From Rallus limicola (lineage: Eukaryota; Chordata; Aves; Gruiformes; Rallidae), in assembly GCA_022605955.1 (NCBI GenBank), contig JAKCOZ010000005.1:54127762-54191761 (forward strand): a stretch of DNA of 64,000 nucleotides, written 5' to 3'. The notes below the pieces were generated by a model. The model did not search any database, was not told where the DNA came from, and was given only the letters and a program-made list of their open reading frames with translations. Numbering within the stretch: position 1 is the stretch's first letter; every line of letters begins with the position of its first letter. Both the position numbers and the translations under genes were made by a program. Shown one piece after another: positions 25,363 to 37,330 of this stretch.

Positions 25363-25665
25363 GGCTCTCAGCCTGTCGTCACAGAAGATGTGCACCAGGC
25401 CACAGATCATCTCCATGGCCTCCTCTGGACTCACTCCATGTCCTCCTTATGTTGAGGACCCCAGAGCTGGATGCAGCACTGCAGGGGCTTCTCCCTAGAG
25501 CAGAGGGGCTGAATCCCCTCCCCAGATCTGCTGGTCACACTGCTGGGGATGCAGCCCAGGACACAGTTAGCTGTTTGGGCTGCAAGCACCCATTGCTGGC
25601 CCACATTGAGCTTTTCATAAATCAAGACCCACCCAAGTCCTTCTCCTCAGGGCTGCTCTCAGTAG
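25363..25665 (-). mobile_element. CR1 internal fragment lacking its 3' end
   Basis: Plus-strand landmarks are 'GGCTCTCAGCCTGTCGTCAC', 'CCTCCTCTGGACTCACTCCA' and 'GATGCAGCCCAGGACACAGT', complements of the ORF2 C-terminal block. The minus frame at 25431-25625 gives 'VLAAQTANCVLGCIPSSVTS'. The octamer tail and 3' UTR that every fresh CR1 insertion keeps are missing to the left, so this piece must have been trimmed after insertion. The right limit is uncertain, because the similarity fades after 'AGGGCTGCTCTCA'. Confidence 0.88.
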
Positions 25666-26534
25666 TCAAACCCCAAACATGCCAAGGGGGGATCTCACTT
25701 CTTTGGCAGGATGGCAGCGATGCAGAGATATTTACTGCAGGTATATAGAGCAGAGTAAGGTGGGGATGGATGCTAATGCACAAAGCGAGACAGATCCGGG
25801 CGGGAAAGGAGGGTGGAGGAAGGGGAGGAACTGAAGACTCGGTCGGAAATCTGGGAGCAAGCAGAGGGCTGGCAGCCGGGTTGCGTGATCAGAGCTCCCC
25901 CTCCTGATAGCTCAGCACTGGCCCTTTCGGGACGTGACCTCTGCTTTTACCCTCTCTGCAGGGATGGAAGCAGAGCCAGGGCTTTTGCCAGTGTCTCTCG
26001 GCTGTCTAGGAACCACCTGACTTTACATCCAAACTCCTCAAACAGCTAGAAAAATTATAAAACAACTACACATACAATTAAATTCAAGGTAGCGCTGGTG
26101 TTGCTTAGCCTTCGGAAAAAATAGCCTAACGTTGCTATTTCCCTGATAAGCTGGAATTTCCTCCCAGTCTGACAAGGTGATACGCTAGAGCCCTTTATTT
26201 AGGGAGTGTTAGATTTTATTTTTCTTTTCTGTGTAATTTTATTCAGCAACACCACAGTGCTAGGCTGGCTGGAAGGGAAAATGCTCACCCTTACATAAGA
26301 GATCTGGAGCTCCAGTTCCCAAGGAAGGACCGAACATCTCCTGCAGCATCTTGGCATGTTAAGGCTTTTCTAATTTGGTGTTACATTTCCTAGAAGTTTT
26401 TGAACAAAATGTGAGTCAGTGGGGCTGCAGACCCAGAGGGAGCACCCATTTATTTGGCACCGTTTATTTTATCCTCTGATTTCATTTGGATTTCAATTAG
26501 ACTCAGCACGGGGGTAGGCAGAGAAACAACAACA

Positions 26535-26565
26535 CCCCCCCCCCCCCCAAAAAAAAAAAAAAAAA
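26535..26565. repeat. C14A17 compound homopolymer
   Basis: Fourteen cytosines are followed directly by seventeen adenines. The C run and its G complement are prone to slippage and sequencing error, so the exact length is doubtful. Confidence 0.95.
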
Positions 26566-27170
26566 GCCTCTGCTAAATAGTAAAAGCCATAGATATATTC
26601 TACAGCCCTTGTATTTTGTGACCTAATTACTCTAACATGTAGAGACGGGGGAGGGGGGCATTACCCATAATACCGGAAAGCTTTAATGGAATAACAGAAT
26701 TATTAAACTTTTCAGAAAGAATCCAGTTTGCAGTTCCCACTGCACATTTACCTGGGCGACTTTCCCTTTTCCTGTGGCCGAGAATCACTTTGTATTACAT
26801 TTTCACGCCTATAAATGAAGCCCTTGTTCACAGCTGCCCTGAGGTGCTCATAATATTATTGGTTCTGTGCTAAGAAGTTGGGGTCGCCGTGAATTCCTGC
26901 CTTGTTGCTCTCTGATTCTCAAAAGTAAATACATTTGCTGAGTTAGCTAGGCTTCACGGTGCCCAAAATCCCGTGGGGAACGAAACGTCCTATTGGAGGA
27001 AGCTTTGAAACTCTAGTTGCTCTACAACACTTCTCTGGGGCAGGAGAGCACACAAAGCATGCTTCTGTGCTGTTACTTACTGCTTTTTTGGCAGATCCAG
27101 TGCATAAGAGCTGCATTGAACCTTTGCAGAGGGGAGAGGTCTCCCCTTGGAAACGTGCAGGATGGAATGG

Positions 27171-27212
27171 AAAAAAAAAACAACCATAAAATAAATAAAA
27201 TAAAATAAAAAT
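27171..27212. repeat. A-rich (TAAAA)n-like tract
   Basis: An A10 run is followed by imperfect TAAAA/TAAA units. Confidence 0.85.
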
Positions 27213-27919
27213 TGGTGCTTTTTGCTCCTTTACTGAGTCCCTTGTGCCCCGCACACAGGTGGCTGCCTGAAGATGAAAAAACCACTCACGGGTGAAGGGA
27301 GAAGCAGCCAAAGCAGTAACTTTCCTGGCTCAGATGCACTTATTGGGAAATAAATAAATAAAACCAAGGCCTGGCAGCTTGGGGGATGCCCGAGGCACTC
27401 GTGTCCCTGCCACTGAGTGCTATGGGAACCACTGGCCGCAAGGCTGAGAGCTGGGACATGCTGTAGACTTGTGTGTCCGTCTGTCCGTCCTCCCCCGACA
27501 CACAGCCTGCTCTTCCAGCGTGGCAGCTTTCTGCATTGAACACCCACAGGCACAATAGCTTTTGAAAATTGCCTGTTTCTGACACAGCTCCTCAAATGTA
27601 TTTTCTTCATTTTCTTCCTGCGCTAATTAGATCCAGGCGAGATCTGGTGGACCCGTCTGGGGTTTGGCATGGGGGAGTGTTCAGGCAGGATGAACCAACC
27701 AAGCCCCGGTTAATTTAGCTGAGAAGGTGCTGCCCAGTTAAAACCAATCAGCAGTAGGCTGAGATTTTTTTATGGATGGAGGGTGCCTTCTGTTGAACCC
27801 AGCTGTCTCCAGCACAACTCCTGCCAGAGGGCATGACACCCGAGACACAGTTCCTGGAGAATGTGCCTCTCTAGAATGACATCCCCCTGCCCTGAAGCCC
27901 TCTCCCCATGCAAACCACA

Positions 27920-28488
27920 TCACAGAATCATAGAATTGTCTTGGTTGGGAGGAACCCTTCAGGTCATCAAGTCCAACCATCACCCTAACCTGCAATCCAC
28001 TCCTAGGCCATGTCCCTCAGCAGCATATTAAATATCTTTTAAATACCTTTTAAATACCTCCAGGGATGGCAACTCCACCACCTCACTGGGCAGCCCATTC
28101 CAATGCCTGACAACCCTCTCTGGGAAGAAGTTTTTCCTAATGTCCAATCTAAACCTCTCCTGGTGTAACTTGAAGCCATTTCCTCTTGTTCCATCACTAG
28201 GGAAAAATGGTCAGACCCTAACTCTCCAAAACCTCCCTTCAGATAGTTGTAGAGAGCAATTAGGTCTCCCCACAACTTCCTCTTCAGACTACACAACCCA
28301 AGTTCCCTCAGCCACTCCTCATAACATTTATTTTCCAGTCCCCTCACCAGCCTCGTCTCTCTTCTCTGGACACATTCCAGCAGCTCAGTGTCTCTTCTGT
28401 AGTGAGGGGCCCAAAACTGAATGCAGGACTCAAGGTTGGGTCTCACCAGCACTGAGTATAGGGGGACAATTACTTCCCCATACATCAG
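27920..28488 (-). mobile_element. CR1 non-LTR retrotransposon, 5'-truncated
   Basis: On the plus strand the copy starts with TCACAGAATCATAGAATT and 'CTTGGTTGGGAGGAACCCTT', the complement of a CR1 3' end of a different subfamily from the 13951 copy. The minus frame reads '[20 protein letters not shown]', '[19 protein letters not shown]' and 'LALYNYL'-like blocks, ending near 28150. A small deletion at about 28195-28200 shifts the frame just before the conserved G-T-R-G-N-G block. An 11-bp tandem duplication (CTTTTAAATAC, at 28036-28046 and 28047-28057) lies in the 3' region. Similarity ends abruptly at about 28488, though the open frame continues 39 codons into flanking DNA, to 28605. Confidence 0.94.
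28036..28057. repeat. 11-bp perfect tandem duplication inside CR1
   Basis: CTTTTAAATAC occurs twice back to back, a local duplication within the CR1 3' region. Confidence 0.9.
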
Positions 28489-28806
28489 ACAACGTCCTGT
28501 GTGGAGAGGACCTAAGGGGGTGCTGACTGACAGAGACAAGCCCAAAGGTGACAACATCCTAAAGTTGGCACCCCAAAGGCTTCCTTGCACTGCATGTGGT
28601 GGCATTGGCCATGGGGGTGCATGTGGACAGCTGACATGAAATTATCCAAGGAAGAAGGGCATTACTGATGCCATTTCTGTGCCATTCCTGCTGTGGGAAA
28701 GCACTAACACATCTGGGAGCTCACCCTCGCTCCAGGAGTCATACATGTGCTCCAGACATGTCCCAGCTGCTCACCATTTCCAGTAACGGTGGATCACCAG
28801 TTATCC

Positions 28807-28828
28807 TTGTGTGTGCTCACACACACAA
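28807..28828. other. hairpin (9-bp stem, tetraloop)
   Basis: TTGTGTGTG (28807-28815), the loop CTCA, and CACACACAA (28820-28828) form a perfect stem in a TG/CA alternating stretch. Confidence 0.7.
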
Positions 28829-30973
28829 AGCACGTGCAAGCAGGCAGTGTAACCAGCACGTTATTTCCTCTTTTATAGTGAAAAGTCCTTGCTGCCTTAG
28901 GCTCCTTCATCTGAAATTGAATTCTACATCAGCTGCAGCTGGTCACAGCGCAGGGTATGGGGTGGCTGCGAAGCAAATCACAGCTCAACACTCCAGACAT
29001 TTGCACTCGCCCCTAACGCCCATGTCATGTTGCCATCAGACACATTCCAGAAGTCCTCATTTTCTAGGCATGAAAACATTTTAACAATAAACAGAAATTC
29101 TTCCGATTACATGGTTATATTCGGCTGCTGAAAGCAGACTCTTATTAAGCTAGGCAGAGAGCAATTAATGTCATGTAGAGAGCAGTCTTCCACATGGCAA
29201 AATGCTGGACTAATATATCTTTCCCACCTCCAGCAGCTGGTACCATGAGTTAAGGCTCCAAGTCTGCAAAAGCTTATTAAGACACTTGCTGTAAGCATGT
29301 GAGCAGCTCCACTAAAATTGGAGCCTGGTGAAAATCTGGCTGTAATAAGATCTGTGAAAGTTTTAGCCTTGAATTTAGTGGGGATGGTGTTTTCCCTGTA
29401 GGTTTTATCTCCGTTTCACTCCTTCCCACAACTAGCAACCTGGATGGATATTTTTCTTCACTGGTGTGCCAGACATTGAAATAATACAGAATTAAATTTC
29501 CAAACTGATTGAGCTGGAAGATCTTCACCAGTTAAAATCTTCAGAGCTTCTTATTTCTACCCTTTTTCCAAAGGAGTCGGTGCTATTCTCATGTGTATGC
29601 AGCACACTGCAGCTCCTAAAGAAAGAAAGAAAAAAGCACATAATGAAACCGAGCCACAAATTGCTTCACAATTATTTTTACCACCTAATTTGGTGCGCGA
29701 GGCTGGAGGCTTGCTCTTTGCATGCTGTAATCCTGCCACAAACTCAGGAACAGCCCGAAAGGCCAGAGAACAGACAAGATACTCATTATCATCTTTCTCA
29801 TGTTGCAGCTGTGACATAGGCCCTGGAGAATTGGCTCAGCATGATACTTGCAAATGCTTACTTGCCTCTGTATTAGCTCAACTAGAGAACTGCTGCTGAG
29901 GATGATGTTCCTCCTACCACCTTACTCCTCCCATTCAGTGAGCGCAGCTGTACCACCTCTGGACCAACTTTCATGGAACTCTTTGCCCAGGCTTGCTGTC
30001 TACCTGCTGATGATATGCTTGGGACATGGAGCAATGATCCCACCACAGCTCAGGCTGGAGGCACTTATACGCAGCAAGCCAAGGGCTCAGGATGTTCCAG
30101 GACTTAAAGATTTTTGCAGTGAGTTATGGTGCTCATTGATGAGACAGGGAAGTTACAGTAAAACCACTAACTCCACAATGAAAGGGCTTTTATGCGTTCT
30201 GTTGCAGTGGTGGTTATGGCTGCCAATTCTGCACAATTCACTTTCAAACACAAGAGCAGCACGAACTGGTTTAAGACGATTTCTGAATGATGAATGCTGA
30301 CTTGAAAGGTTTCCAGTACGACATAATTACTCTGCATTAATGTGCGATACACAATGGTCTATATGTATCTCAATGGGAATCTCAGTGGGGCTTCATGGGC
30401 TCCATTCCAAGTAACCTCTGCTGGGAGTCACGCTTAGAGTCCCACAGGCTGACATGCAAATAGATCCCATATTCATTCCTGAATTATTTCTGTGCAGAAT
30501 CAGATGTGAGTGATCCAGGGCCATATTTACTGGTGTGTGGCAGCACACAATTGTACTCAGCTGTAGTGAATACAGCCTGGTTTATTTTCTCTCCCTGGCC
30601 TGATGCATTTTGCTTTGGCTAATGTATGCACACCTTAATCTTCAGTCATCCAGAAACAGACAATTCTAATGAACACCCCATGGCTTTAAACAAAGATACG
30701 TTTTCAATAAGTAAGGTCAGAGGGGGGAGACTCAACTACTTGTCCTGAGCAAAGGCCAAATTGAATGAAGAATTAATTTACTTATTCTCAGCTAAACACC
30801 ACACACTTTGAGACTCCACCTAGCCCTCAAAATGAACTGTAATCCTCTATAACAATTATCCTTCTGCAAAAACTGTCCCAGTACTGCTGTTGGGTGGATA
30901 ATTAAATACTCAGGTTCAGCATTCACATTATCCTGATCTGCTTCTGAATACCTCAACGTTTGGCAGGTATTGC

Positions 30974-30993
30974 TTTTTTTTTTTTTTTTTTTT
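30974..30993. repeat. T20 homopolymer
   Basis: Twenty consecutive thymines. The complementary strand has no polyadenylation signal in front of it, so it does not look like a retrocopy tail. Confidence 0.95.
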
Positions 30994-32719
30994 ATCATTG
31001 CTAGAGGCCCAGGTACCCTGAAGATGAGCAGAGGATAAATGTATCACAGAATCTTATTTAAAAGAAAACAACCCTCTAACTAATCAGTTCTTGGTCCAGA
31101 GTTAAAACTTCTCTCCAAAGCTCAGAGCTATTTGAAGCAGGGATTTTCACCTGGGCTCACTTCCAATGGGCATGATAGCTGTATTAGTTTTGTACCAACA
31201 CACTGCTCTTAGCCCCGGGGTCATGGCACTCTGCTGCAATTTGCCTTGTGGGAAAGCTGGTGGGACACTGGGCAAATGAAAGCAACCCTTGTCCCAGCCA
31301 GCAAGTCCTCCTCTTAGAGCCAGTGCCTCCAGCCCATGGGATGGAGGGGGAATATTTTATTAACATTATGGGTGACTCTGCTTCCCTGTTCGGTTTTGCG
31401 CTGCCAAATGCCTGGGGTGGAGGCAAAGGCAGTTGTGAAGGGGCTGTTAAAAGGACTTGAAGAAGTAAAACAACAGTGCAAAGAAATACAGAGATACACA
31501 GCTTCAAAGGCATGAAGATAACAGTGGCTGGACACATCCCAGGTGGAGCGAGTTATTATTCCCTGAACTAAGCCTTGGATCAAAGGAGACCTTAAACCTC
31601 CAAGACCCTGGAAGGCAGAGCAGGTTTAGGTGGGCGATGGTGAGGGTGGTGGCAAAAAGAGATGGAGACCAAAAGAGGACTCTCTTCAGCATAGTCAGGG
31701 CAGGGCATAAACAGATGAGCTCACTACTTGCTGTAAGCAATTAGCAGCTTGATACAAAGCAAGAGAAGACTGAGTTTGTGCAGAACATGTAGGATCCATT
31801 TTTACCTGAGGAAGCAAGGTTTACATGAGGATACAGCCTGTCAGTTCCTCTCCACCCTCAAACTTTTGAACCAGCTTGCCAATTTTAACCACATTCAAAA
31901 AAGGGGTAGATGCTTCCAAGATAACACACCTACTGATTTGTTTCACACGGAATCAACAAAGAAAAATTCATCGCCCATATAAAAAGGAGGGAAACCCAAC
32001 CAAGTGCCTCTGAAGAGGGAAAGTGAAGAGGAATGTTTCTATCTGTTCCCATTGGCCCCTGGTTGGCTGGTAGATCAGTTTTCCCTTATCTCCCAACAGC
32101 CTAGGACAGGTAGTTTCGGAATCACACTTCATCAGTTGATGCCGTAGGCTGCAATGCAAAACCTTTTCCCAAGCTCTAAACGTACCAGATTCACAGCAGG
32201 GGTAACACAAGGAGGTTGATACCCTGGGTCTGTGACTAGGTGAGGAATGGTGTCTGAGAGGGGAAGGCCTGAACTGAAATCCCAGGGGGACAGTACTTAG
32301 GGAAGCCTCAAGGATGGATCACCCCATAATGAGACAGCAAACCATGCAAACCAACTAAATAAAATGTAGTAAGCAATGGATGAAGCCAAACTGTTTGGCT
32401 TCTGCAGCAGCCCTAGTATAGAAGGAACAGAGACTTAAGTCTTCTGTCGGAGCAAAAGGATGTTCTAGCAATTAAGACATTCACTTGTAGATTAAGACAT
32501 CTGTGAGCAGTGTCTCTGTCACAGACTTCCTAGGTGGCCTTGTGCATGTTTCCTGCCCTCTGCCAACTTCCCATCTGTTAAACCTCCCTACATCAAAATC
32601 ATCAATAAATCACTATAGCCCTTTCTGTTTTGATAGTACTTGACGTCTTTGGGTTGTTCCTTTTAAGAGAAAAATCCTGGCAATGTAGGTGGGTGTATTG
32701 GTACAATTATACATTTACA

Positions 32720-32750
32720 CCCCACCCCACCACCCACCCCAAAAAACCCC
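32720..32750 (-). other. G-quadruplex-prone tract (minus strand)
   Basis: On the plus strand, C runs of 4, 4, 3, 4 and 4 are separated by 1, 4, 1 and 6 bases. The minus strand therefore meets the usual four-run, loops-up-to-seven pattern for an intramolecular G-quadruplex. Formation is a prediction. Confidence 0.65.
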
Positions 32751-33183
32751 AGCCGAAATCCTAGGACTGATTCACATGTCTCTTTTCCCAGAAGTACCAG
32801 ACTCTTCCAGCCATCTCACAACCCTCAGGTGTCTTCCCCTTGGCTTTTTCCGAGCTGTGGAGCCAATGCTCTTTCATCATCATCCCTGGCTTCCTGATGG
32901 GTGCCTATATCTGCTTTTGGGGTTTCGTTTTAATTGCTCCTTCCTTATCAAGCTCATTCCCAAAGGTCATATGTAACAATGCCGTCACTGGATATCTATT
33001 TAAACAAGCAACACCTGGTGACAGCCTCTCTTACACGCACATTACATGTGGGGAGAGGTCAGGACAGTCTCAAATACTCAGCTCCTTTGGGGAACAGTTA
33101 CTCTTTCCAAGCCAGGTTTATAGGAAGCAACTGGTATAATTTGGAAAAGCTCATCCTTTCAAAAGTTAATTTTTGAAAAGTTC

Positions 33184-33197
33184 TTTTTTTTTTTTTT
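33184..33197. repeat. T14 homopolymer
   Basis: Fourteen consecutive thymines in unique DNA. Confidence 0.95.
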
Positions 33198-33766
33198 GTA
33201 AACCCTTCCTCCAGCTTGAAATATTAGCATAACGCACCAGAAGAGCTGAGCACTCCTTGATTTTTAAACTGGCAGGGTGACCAGCTGGGAAGGAGAGAGC
33301 TCTTCTGTGGCCTAGAGGCCTGCCTTCCTAAAGTGCTTCATGTCAGAGACAAATACCTTGGTTCAACCCAGTTCTTAATTCCTGGGTGTGGTGTTGAGAG
33401 CTGCAGCCCCACTGGAGATTTGCAAAAAGAGCAGCGGGGGCTTGTGTAAACCCTGGTTTGCAGAGGACAGGTCTCCTTCCTGGACCTACTCACGAGCACA
33501 GCATGACTCGTGCCAAATCCCACTTCTCCTCAGATGCCTGAGGACCCCATTAATGCAGCGGGTTGTTTGCACAGACCAACAGGAAGTAGCCTTTGGCCAG
33601 TGAGAGGAATTACGACTTCTCCCCAGGGATCACTGCAGTGTGGTTTCTGGCCTGTCTCCACTCTGCTTTTTGTTTAAAGTAATCTCCATTGGCACTTGCT
33701 TTCCATCCTCCCTCTGAGCACGGCAGCCAGCACTCTCAGACGTGCTAATGGCCCCGTCAGCGACTC

Positions 33767-33818
33767 AGTGCTGGTCCCAGGCCCTGTCTCAGTTTAGTGC
33801 TGGTCCAGGCCCTGTCTC
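33767..33818. repeat. two-copy 29-bp-period duplication
   Basis: AGTGCTGGTCCCAGGCCC followed by TGTCTC at 33767-33790 recurs, with one C lost, at 33796-33818. A 5-bp spacer (AGTTT) lies between the copies. Confidence 0.88.
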
Positions 33819-36800
33819 CTCCTGCTGAATTCAAAGGAAAGCAGCAAAATGCCATGCACACATGCTTCAAAATGAAGCCACTCAGAATAATGCAAAACCA
33901 TTGGCAGTGCCACTTTTACCAACTCTGGGGCCAGTAAAAACCTGAATGCAGCTATTCTCTGTTTGCAGAAGAGACAGTCTGTTTGACCCGGCTGAAGCCT
34001 GGCACAGTCTTGTAGCTCTTTTCCCAAGCCCAAAGAACCATCACCTTTGGGGCTCTAAATGCCCCATCTAGCTCCTCTACAACTCTCATCCTGCTACCAA
34101 AAAAAACCCCACTCTTCAGACTGACTAATTTTGGCAGATCTGTCCTTCTGGATTCATGAGGATTCAATAGTCTGTCAGTGGATTTTAATATGTCCAGCTT
34201 GAGGTTCAGATCTGCTTATGAACTTGCCCAAGGCAGTGTGGTGAAACGGGGCAGGGAAGCAGCCGATTTGGCCAGGGAAGACTTGCTCAGCCAGCGCATG
34301 CTCTCCCAAATGCATTTCTGCGGAAGCTGCTCTCAGGAGTTAAGGGCAGCAGAATCTCCACTTTATTTTAAATTCTGACAATACACCCAAGCACTGCGGT
34401 TTTGTCAGATCTCCAAAGACTTGTCTTCACTACTAAAAACCAGTTATATTTCTTTTTACTGGAAGGTAACTAATGGCCAGCAGCTCCCTTGAGGTAAACA
34501 ACATAGCCGAGATGGCGGACAAGGGTTTTACTGTGGGTAAACTCACCAAGGTCAATCCTGTATCCCTGCTTGAAGCTGACCTCTGAGACTTTATCTCATG
34601 GGGTGCTTTAGTTATGCTGTCTCACTTGTGTTTCTGCCTCAGAATACTGGATGAGCACTGTTTCCTCAGGGGTTGAAAAAATGGATTTAAAAAATTTAGC
34701 AGTAAAGGCAAGACCAAACAATCCTCTTCAAGGGGAAAATATCTCTACAGTGGCTAAAACAGCTGTTCTTTGTATAAGTCAACTGACACAGATGTATACG
34801 CTTTTCCCCACTGGCAGAAAACAGTGTAAACCAAAGAGACAAGCCTGCACCCTCTACGAAATACTATCACCAGAAAAAACATGTCGCTAGCAAAGCGTGT
34901 TCAGCTCACATAAATCTACCAGCTCTCTCACAGTAAAACTATAGGGGAGGAGGAAACTCTTACACTACACTGCCCACAAGTTAACAATGTTTTTACAGGA
35001 CATGCTCTACTTGGAGTAAAAACCCAAATAGAAATGTGGAATTGAAAAAAAAACATCTCACAAAACAAAGTGCTTGCTGCTTGCAAAATGATGTTACGCT
35101 TTGTTATGAGTAATTACACAAGGAGAGTTGTTGGGTTTTTTTAAGAAGCCTGTCTCCAACACAAGACTGCTTAAAATGATTTATATCTTAAAAGCATACG
35201 GAGGGTTGTAAAGTGAACTAAATCACATTTTGCCCTCTGCCATACACATGTAAATACAAAATGGTACAGCTGAAATCAGGGCACTGTTGGTTGTTTTCCA
35301 GAGCACTTGTGGAGACTTTGGACCACCAATATTTTAAGACTGACCCAGAAAAGGATGGGAACGTGTGGTCTGTGCCCTGGGTTTTTGGAACACAACTGGT
35401 GAGTTTTGGAAGAGCTTTTAGGGATTTTCTCTACCACCATCAATTGCAAATCTCCTTCCAACAAGACAAACTAAAAGTTCAGATGTTAGTGCCTTTAAAT
35501 TACTAGCTGTTGAATTTTCACCATGAGATGTATTAATCTGACTTGAGAAAAAGAAGTAAGAGTTAAGGAGAGCACAGAACTCCTGGCAGAGCTTTCCCTT
35601 TCTTTGCCCTTTCTTGTGTGATAAAACTATCCCTTTCCACAGAGATTTTCAAACAGCAGAGTGCTACAAACACAACGTGAACCTCTCATGTAGGTGGGGC
35701 AGGAAGTTATTATTTTCAGCTAATACAAATAAGCATACAACTACAGAAATCTTGGTGGATTTACATAGCTGCAGATTTACCCACTGGCCATCCGTGCTCT
35801 CCCCTCTTTCTGGAAAATACCCTTGGGCTCAGAATGTACATCACCAGGAGACAAAGAGGGCACAAGCCCATTGTTTTAGCTTACTTGTGATTTAAGGAAT
35901 GAGAAGACTTTCTTCAATGAGGTGTTTGCTAGCTGTTTACTGAAAAAAACTGTCTCTTGCTGTAGGTCATTGTCAACTGCCCTGTGAGATATGCTTTAAG
36001 GAGGCTGCTTAGTGCAACCAGAGCAAGTTGGGAAGGTCTGAAGAAATACACTCTCCAAAGGGTTGGTTTTTTTTTACAAAGGAAGTTGCTTTAACCCAGA
36101 TATCTACTCAGAAAATATATTCTCTGTTCCTAGGTTGTTTGACTTTAGGAGAACAATAAATTCCCAAGAGATCTTACAAAGATCAGTCATGCCTCTTTGT
36201 TTTAATGGCATATTTTGAAGTTTTGCCTCAAGAATATTGATAAGAATCAAAGTAACTTTTGATATATGGCGTTAGATATGCTGCAGGAATAAGATCCCTC
36301 TCAAGTTAGACTGTCTGCAGACAACTCAGACCACCCACTTTAAGCTTAAACACAGGCTGTTCAAAGTCCACAGCGATTCAGATCAGAGCAGTAGCTGTCT
36401 GCTCAAACTGTGAGATCTTGACATTCATCAGACATGTCCAGTGCACATCTGATAACACAGCTTAAACTGCCCAGGGCCATTGGAAGGCAGGTGAGGGAGA
36501 GCTAGGAAATATCAAAGTTGGAAGCAGACTAATCTTCAACTCAGCACACTGCACTTTCTGAATTTCACACGCATTCCACAGAACTCCCCAAGTCCCAAAA
36601 GCTTTAATCCAGTCACTTTGCAACATATGTGTGTTTTATTTAAAAATAAATTATTCAGTATTACTTTTCCTTTCTTGTATCCAGCTGGCAACATTTTCAG
36701 TTAGTTTTACAGGAGCCAACATAACCTCCTATTAGTTACAGTATTGTCCATTTGTCTACATCTTCAACTAATTTTCTGCATAGCATTTGGACAATGCACA

Positions 36801-36986
36801 CAGTTGACTTTTCAGGCAGTTAACCCAACGCTCCAGGGACTTCACATTGACACTACCAAGACTTTGGCTGTGCATCTCCCAGTCTGCTTGCCAGTGATGC
36901 TTGGAGATGGGCACATCACCTAAACTGATCCAGTTGCCTACTCCAGCTAAGAGCTACCATTCAGCAGCTCATTTCAGGAACTGACT

Positions 36987-37010
36987 GGGGGTGGGGGGAG
37001 GGACTATGGG
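36987..37010 (+). other. G-quadruplex-prone tract (plus strand)
   Basis: G runs of 5, 6, 3 and 3 are separated by loops of 1, 1 and 5 bases. This fits the G-quadruplex pattern, but formation is not shown. Confidence 0.65.
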
Positions 37011-37189
37011 TTCTGCTGCAAAGATAAAGCATTAAACTAATGTATAAGGGACATTGCAAAGAGAAAAAGGCAAATACAGAAGACAGCACAATGTAGTACC
37101 GAGGTAGGTAGCTTTCAGAAGACCCCTGGCAAGGAGAACTGAGATATGTTTCATCAGGAATAGATAATAAGCAAGAAATCCTCACTGGA

Positions 37190-37330
37190 CAACTACATAA
37201 GACCATGACAGGTCTCCACCTTGAGTACTGTGTTTGTCTTTTACCATCTCAGCAAGACAACAGTGAAACAGATACGGCACAGAGGAGGGTCACCAGCATG
37301 TTTTGGGATACAGAAGCTGCTCAGTACCAG
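37190..37330 (+). mobile_element. very old CR1 fragment (ORF2 C-terminal region)
   Basis: One plus-strand frame reads HLEYCVCLLPSQQ at 37217-37255 and, after about 20 residues from the H, AQRRVTSM near 37277-37300. In CR1 ORF2 the conserved HLEYCV and VQRRATKM blocks are spaced about 22 residues apart, so both the motifs and the distance match. DNA similarity outside these blocks is poor, and the limits are approximate. I read this as an ancient CR1 remnant, older than the other copies here. Confidence 0.62.

Larger units (their letters stand above)
25666..27919. other. unique non-coding DNA with low-complexity tracts
   Basis: No gene or interspersed repeat is recognised. It contains a C14A17 tract and a TAAAA-type A-rich tract. 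CpGs are somewhat denser at about 25785-25935 and 26880-26990, but neither stretch reaches island density by eye. Confidence 0.5.
28489..37190. other. unique non-coding DNA
   Basis: About 8.7 kb without a recognised gene or interspersed repeat. It holds a T20 run, a T14 run, a G4-prone C-rich tract at 32720-32750, a TG/CA hairpin at 28807-28828 and a G4-prone tract at 36987-37010. A near-duplicate 23/24-bp block lies at 33767-33818. The 150-codon open frame at 29848-30300 has no family resemblance, and its composition and overlaps fit chance. Confidence 0.55.

Noticed and set aside
25785..25935. Possible CpG island promoter
   Set aside because: A few CpGs cluster, but density is well below island level by eye and no first exon or TATA context follows.
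29848..30300. 150-codon open frame on the plus strand
   Set aside because: No family motif, no splice or promoter context, and antisense frames overlap it. Treated as chance.
30974..30993. T20 run as a possible poly(A) tail of a minus-strand retrocopy
   Set aside because: No polyadenylation signal or gene-like sequence precedes it on the minus strand, and CR1 rarely makes poly(A)-tailed retrocopies.
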